This document shows positions 5,243-7,913 of a DNA stretch of 7,913 nt, in pieces. The stretch comes from VXYL01 sp047518105. Lineage in GTDB: Bacteria > Pseudomonadota > Gammaproteobacteria > Pseudomonadales > Azotimanducaceae. The position numbers were made by a program, and so were the translations under genes. The stretch lies in NCBI GenBank assembly GCA_047518105.1, contig JAKZRQ010000270.1, forward strand, positions 1 to 7,913, in the 5' to 3' direction. The notes beneath the pieces were generated by a model that was given only the letters and a program-made list of their open reading frames with translations, searched no databases and had not been told where the DNA came from. Within the stretch, counting starts at the first letter, position 1, and each line of letters starts with the position of its first letter.

Positions 5243-6388
5243 TCACGAGGCGCGTGGCGCCGACCCCGGTAGCGAGCGAATGGCATCGATGCGGGCCTGG
5301 ATCGTCGGATGCGACCAACTCCGCGAACCGAGCGATTCCCGGTTCAGTTCGGCGAGCTTCGTCAACGCGTCGACGAGCTCTTCGCCGTCGCCGATCATGT
5401 CCACGGCCAGGCGGTCGGCTTGGAATTCCATCTTGCGCATGAAGAACCCAGGCAAGCCCAGGAGGAACAGCGCCGCGGAGACTCCAGCCAAACCTGCGCC
5501 TGCGGCCACGGACAGGAGGGTGTCCTGCGCAAACAGGGGATTGGAGAAAGTCATGACGCAGAGTACGTGCAGCGTCAGGCCGGTCACCAGCAGCGGAAGA
5601 ATGAACCGGGGCACATGTCCCTGTTGGACATGCCCGATCTCATGGGCGAGCACGGCGCGCAGTTGGGATACGGACATTCCATCGAGCAGGCCGCCTCCGA
5701 TGACGATCAGGTGGGCGCCGAAGCCGCCGCCAGCGAAGGCGTTGGCGAGGCGGCCTTCCTGTATGCGGACACTGAAACGAGGGAGCTTGCGCTCGCGGCA
5801 GAGCCGGTCGAGCCAGGCCTCCACGTCGACGATGTTGCGCGAGGTCAGCCGCGGGGCGCGGAGGAATTGCAGCCACGGAATGCCGAAGGTTTGGTAGAGC
5901 GGGAACAATCCGACCAACAGCGGCAGGAACGGCCAGGTCGGGAGATCGAGCGATCCCACGAGCAAGGCAAGCGATATCATGACGGCAAAGACGACCATGA
6001 AGCCCGCGAGAATGGACAACTCGACAACGAGCCGATGACCGAGGGTGTCGACATGCTCGGGCGGCAGTCTGCACGTCCATCGATGAAGCGCAATCGGGAC
6101 CTGACACGCGAGCAGCCGCATAAGGACGTAGACGGACGCTCCCATGGTCGCGCCCGCTCGGACTGGCTTGAGCCAATCGTTCAGGTCGGTGCCTGGAAGA
6201 TAGCCCCAGAGGTGGATGATGATGGGAAGGAAGCCGAGTGCGAGTACGGCACCCACCGTGATCGACACCAGCCAGGCGGCGGTATCGAGGCGTTTGCCGG
6301 TTTCCTCGCCATCGCTCTTCGAACGAATCCAGCACAGCGCGATCAGCGCCGGGGGCACGAGCAAGAGTGCGATGACGAGGAGTTGCAT
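5243..6388 (-). CDS. M48 family zinc metallopeptidase, multi-pass membrane protein
   Basis: A 381-residue membrane protease. The catalytic motif is VLAHEIGHVQQGH, with zinc ligands H249 and H253 and catalytic E250; the third ligand is expected at E321 in MEFQADRLAVD. The preceding NAFAGGGFGAHLIVIGGGLL (216-235) and the C-terminal SHPTIQARIDAI are typical of M48 (HtpX/Ste24/BepA-like) enzymes. Hydrophobic segments lie near 1-20, 38-60, 79-100, 121-146 and 151-171, before the protease core, and near 263-281 and 291-315, between the zinc motif and the third ligand. The N-terminal membrane region is longer than in HtpX. M48 membrane peptidases act in membrane-protein quality control or process exported and lipidated peptides. 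The gene follows small gene B by 31 bp, with a weak GGTGAG ribosome-binding site, so the two are probably co-transcribed. Small gene A follows it. The substrate is unknown; the flanking small proteins are obvious candidates (inference). Confidence 0.92.
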   Translation of the reverse strand: MQLLVIALLLVPPALIALCWIRSKSDGEETGKRLDTAAWLVSITVGAVLALGFLPIIIHLWGYLPGTDLNDWLKPVRAGATMGASVYVLMRLLACQVPIALHRWTCRLPPEHVDTLGHRLVVELSILAGFMVVFAVMISLALLVGSLDLPTWPFLPLLVGLFPLYQTFGIPWLQFLRAPRLTSRNIVDVEAWLDRLCRERKLPRFSVRIQEGRLANAFAGGGFGAHLIVIGGGLLDGMSVSQLRAVLAHEIGHVQQGHVPRFILPLLVTGLTLHVLCVMTFSNPLFAQDTLLSVAAGAGLAGVSAALFLLGLPGFFMRKMEFQADRLAVDMIGDGEELVDALTKLAELNRESLGSRSWSHPTIQARIDAIRSLPGSAPRAS

Positions 6389-6419
6389 TGGCTCACCCGA
6401 TGGCTAGCGGGACGATTCC

Positions 6420-6791
6420 CTACAACGCGCCGACGCCCGCGCCGACGACCACGCCGATTAGCACCCCTGGCAGGCCAGCCGCAGCCCCGATCTTGGCGCC
6501 CGTGAGGGCACCTGCAGTGGCACCCGCCGCCGCTGCAACGACTTCAGTAGCATGGCGCTCCTCTTCGGTCATATCCGTGTTCTCGGCAGCGGCCTTGGCA
6601 GCGAAGTAGGCGACCTCGGCTGTCGGTGGGTAACCCAGGTCGCTTGCGGCCATCCCGGAGAACCAAGCCAGCCCAGCGACAAAGGCGCAGGCGAGACGTG
6701 ATCGTTTCGCGAATACCCGGCCGAGCGCCTGCCCTCGGCAGCGGCGCCGCGAAGCGGTCGCGTCTTTGGTCCTGTTTCCCATCCTCTTCAT
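6420..6791 (-). CDS. Small exported glycine-zipper protein, copy B
   Basis: A 123-residue paralogue of the protein at 4832-5131; not recognised as a named family. The shared features are LACAFVAGLAWFSGMAASD (signal-peptide core and cleavage region), YFAAKAAAEN, an acidic MTEEERHA and a C-terminal 36-residue glycine zipper (88-123) with Gly aligned to copy A at nearly every fourth position and no gap. It differs in having about 24 extra basic residues (RRRCRGQALGRV and neighbours) between the initiator MK and the hydrophobic core, an unusually long n-region with no consensus twin-arginine motif. The start at 6791 was chosen because AGGAGGAAGG lies just upstream; an in-frame ATG five codons earlier overlaps that site. 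The M48 peptidase gene begins 31 bp after its stop, suggesting one operon. Membrane insertion or oligomerisation is likely from the zipper; function is unknown. Confidence 0.75.
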   Translation of the reverse strand: MKRMGNRTKDATASRRRCRGQALGRVFAKRSRLACAFVAGLAWFSGMAASDLGYPPTAEVAYFAAKAAAENTDMTEEERHATEVVAAAAGATAGALTGAKIGAAAGLPGVLIGVVVGAGVGAL

Positions 6792-6863
6792 TTCCTTCCT
6801 CCTCATATTGCTGTTGTTGAAATTGAAGCGGATGAAGACAATACAACGCCACGCGGTCGGCCA

Positions 6864-6907
6864 ATGAACGACATTGGCCCTCGGTGGTGTAGGAAATCTC
6901 TGAAAAT
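6864..6907 (-). repeat. 44-bp conserved block, copy 2, upstream of gene B
   Basis: Second copy of the block at 5195-5238 (39 of 44 identical). It begins 12 bp after the tesA stop codon and lies about 73 bp before the start of gene B. Here GGCCAATG (6859-6866) and CATTGGCC (6872-6879) form a perfect 8-bp inverted repeat with a 5-bp loop, partly kept in copy 1. Homology between the copies stops abruptly at the end next to the preceding gene. Confidence 0.7.
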
Positions 6908-6918
6908 TCGATTCGGGA

Positions 6919-7572
6919 TCAATTGGGCACCCGGTCGTGTGTCTTCAGCAGGGGTGCCAGCACGGTCCAGACGTTTTCCAGGAGCCGTTCCTGGGCCGCG
7001 GCGGTGGGATGGATGCCGTCCGCCTGCATCAAGCCCTCTTCTGTCGCGGCGACGCCGTCGAGCAGGAACGGCACCAAGGCTGCGCCGGTGGTCTCGGCGA
7101 CCTCTTGGTAGACGCTCTCGAAGGCCTCGGTATATCGCGGACCGAGGTTTCCCGGCATGAGCATGCCTGCAAGAACCGGTATGGCGCCGGCGGCGAGGAC
7201 CGCTTCCGTCATGGCTTGCAGGTTAGTCCGGATGGACGTGATCGGCAAGCCGCGCAAGCCGTCGTTGCCGCCGAGTTCGATGATCACGATGTCCGGCTTG
7301 TGGGTGGCGAGGGTCTTGCCGATCCGCGCGAGTCCCCCGCCGGTGGTGTCCCCGCTGACGCTGGCGTTCACGACCCGGAACGAAGGCCCGAGGCGTTGGC
7401 GGAGCAGGTGGACCCAGGATTGCTCCATCGGCATCCCGTAGCCGGAACTGAGGCTGTCCCCGACCACCACCAACGTATCGGTCGGGAGCGCGCGAACTGC
7501 CTGCTCGCCGCCTGCGGCCAGCGCGGCCACGGTGGCGAGCGCGACCAACAAACGATTCGACCAACTCCACAT
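6919..7572 (-). CDS. tesA: TesA-like GDSL esterase / lysophospholipase, periplasmic
   Basis: A 217-residue SGNH-hydrolase close in plan to E. coli TesA (208-aa precursor), a periplasmic thioesterase/arylesterase/lysophospholipase L1. After a signal peptide (NRLLVALATVAALAAG, residues 6-21) come block I VVVGDSLSSGYG with nucleophile S40, block II VVNASVSGDTTGGG (G74), block III IIELGGNDGLRG (N103), and block V MQADGIHPTAAAQ with D185 and H188. The catalytic triad and oxyanion residues are therefore all present. The start is not certain: ATG 7572 gives a normal signal peptide, and ATG 7584 adds four residues; neither has a good Shine-Dalgarno. A longer frame reaching back to 7767 is rejected. 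Its stop is 12 bp from the conserved block that precedes gene B, so it may be upstream in the same transcript, but no functional link is evident. Confidence 0.93.
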   Translation of the reverse strand: MWSWSNRLLVALATVAALAAGGEQAVRALPTDTLVVVGDSLSSGYGMPMEQSWVHLLRQRLGPSFRVVNASVSGDTTGGGLARIGKTLATHKPDIVIIELGGNDGLRGLPITSIRTNLQAMTEAVLAAGAIPVLAGMLMPGNLGPRYTEAFESVYQEVAETTGAALVPFLLDGVAATEEGLMQADGIHPTAAAQERLLENVWTVLAPLLKTHDRVPN

Positions 7573-7713
7573 GCGTGCATCCATACTGCGTGTCGCGGAA
7601 TTGGTCAAGCACCGGAGCGGTGAAAGGATGCAATTGCCGGCCCCGGTTGGCCTTGTGAACCCCTGGAGTCGTTGAGCATGACGAATGTTGACGCTTGGGT
7701 TGCATTTCGAACG

Positions 7714-7741
7714 AGGGCGCGCTGCATGTGCAGCGCACCCT
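7714..7741. repeat. REP-like imperfect palindrome
   Basis: AGGGCGCGCTGCA (7714-7726) and TGCAGCGCACCCT (7729-7741) are inverted arms of 13 bp with one mismatch around a 2-bp centre. Short palindromes built on 'AGGGTGCGCTGC' recur as intergenic repeats in many proteobacteria, so this may be one copy of a dispersed family. Confidence 0.55.
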
Positions 7742-7747
7742 AGCCCC

Positions 7748-7760
7748 CTAGCCTGGCTAG
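7748..7760. repeat. CTAG-rich mini-hairpin
   Basis: CTAGCC-T-GGCTAG is a perfect inverted repeat. With the CTAG at 7740-7743 it gives three CTAG tetramers in 21 bp, a tetramer usually rare in proteobacterial genomes. The overlapping GGCTAGCC (7755-7762) is also palindromic. Confidence 0.5.
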
Positions 7761-7790
7761 CCCGCATTTCTCACCAGGGGCCGTGATGAT

Positions 7791-7847
7791 CGCGGAGGAT
7801 TTTGGCCCCGTGTACACGGGGCCAAAAGACCCGCGAGGGCCTCCGCG
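7791..7847. repeat. Perfect 28-bp palindrome (7800-7827) inside 8-bp outer arms
   Basis: TTTTGGCCCCGTGT at 7800-7813 is followed immediately by its exact reverse complement, ending at 7827. Around it, CGCGGAGG (7791-7798) pairs with CCTCCGCG (7840-7847). A further hairpin, CCGCGC-GAA-GCGCGG (7843-7857), overlaps the right outer arm. The inner arm ends in AAAA on either strand, so it resembles a bidirectional intrinsic terminator core, but a cruciform or protein-binding site is equally possible. Confidence 0.7.
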
Positions 7848-7913
7848 CGAAGCGCGGGCGGGCGCGGCCAGCGCAGTCCGCCATCGGCACGATCATCGAC
7901 ATCGCGGTCAAAC

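Larger units (their letters stand above)
7573..7913. other. Gene-free right edge with palindromes, probably mobile-element or repeat debris
   Basis: No supported coding sequence. Both strands stay open over parts of the last 130 bp, as expected of G+C-rich palindromic DNA, but nothing is recognisable. The stretch carries the REP-like palindrome, the CTAG cluster and the 28-bp palindrome listed separately. The segment around 7755-7780 (GGCTAGCCCGCATTTCTCAC) has the look of an IS end, but this is a weak impression only. Confidence 0.4.

Noticed and set aside
5195..5272. Short plus-strand ORFs starting MNDIG inside both 44-bp blocks
   Set aside because: The two copies share MNDIG and KSLK, but their base differences fall mostly at first and second codon positions and the frames diverge at once after the block, so the similarity is at DNA level.
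5309..6505. 398-codon open frame on the plus strand opposite the M48 gene
   Set aside because: It is antisense to a protease with intact catalytic motifs, and its composition is that of a shadow frame.
7573..7767. N-terminal extension of TesA to an upstream start
   Set aside because: It would place 65 residues before a normal signal peptide and reads through the REP-like palindrome.

Overview
The window is G+C-rich bacterial chromosomal DNA. The gene set (BolA, YaaA, TrhO, TesA, a DUF1244 protein, a YgdQ-type TerC protein) fits a gammaproteobacterium. The richness in short mobile repeats recalls the Chromatiales (purple sulfur bacteria), but that placement is inference from gene content and style, not from a marker gene. 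No rRNA, tRNA or CRISPR array was seen.

Left part (1-1649). A decayed N-terminal piece of an IS1634-like transposase (1-155, minus) is followed by a 282-bp non-coding element with 30-bp terminal inverted repeats and TA target duplications. The element sits exactly in the CTAG that forms the stop codon of a DUF1244 gene (440-736, minus). A TerC/YgdQ-type membrane protein gene (844-1605, plus) is divergent from it and converges on yaaA. A 12-bp tandem repeat with hairpins lies between those two genes.

Middle part (1650-4600). yaaA (minus, peroxide-stress protein) is divergent from a co-directional plus-strand run. That run is a PP2C-family Ser/Thr phosphatase with an altered second motif, bolA, and trhO (tRNA U34 hydroxylase). 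The gaps are 54 and 24 bp, so one transcript is plausible, although the three functions have no obvious link.

Right part (4601-7913). After a 231-bp gene-free gap, everything is on the minus strand. Read in transcription order it is: tesA (GDSL esterase/lysophospholipase); a 44-bp conserved block; a small exported glycine-zipper protein (copy B); a multi-TM M48 zinc metallopeptidase 31 bp downstream; a second copy of the 44-bp block; and a second small glycine-zipper protein (copy A). The two small genes are clear paralogues with shared upstream DNA, and together they flank the membrane protease. This is the strongest candidate for an undescribed system: two secreted, GxxxG-repeat, membrane-seeking small proteins coupled to an M48 protease. 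The role is unknown; processing, immunity and quality control are all possible.

Right edge (7573-7913). No supported gene. It holds a REP-like imperfect palindrome, a cluster of CTAG sites in a small hairpin, and a perfect 28-bp palindrome nested inside 8-bp outer arms. This looks like mobile-element debris or an element end.
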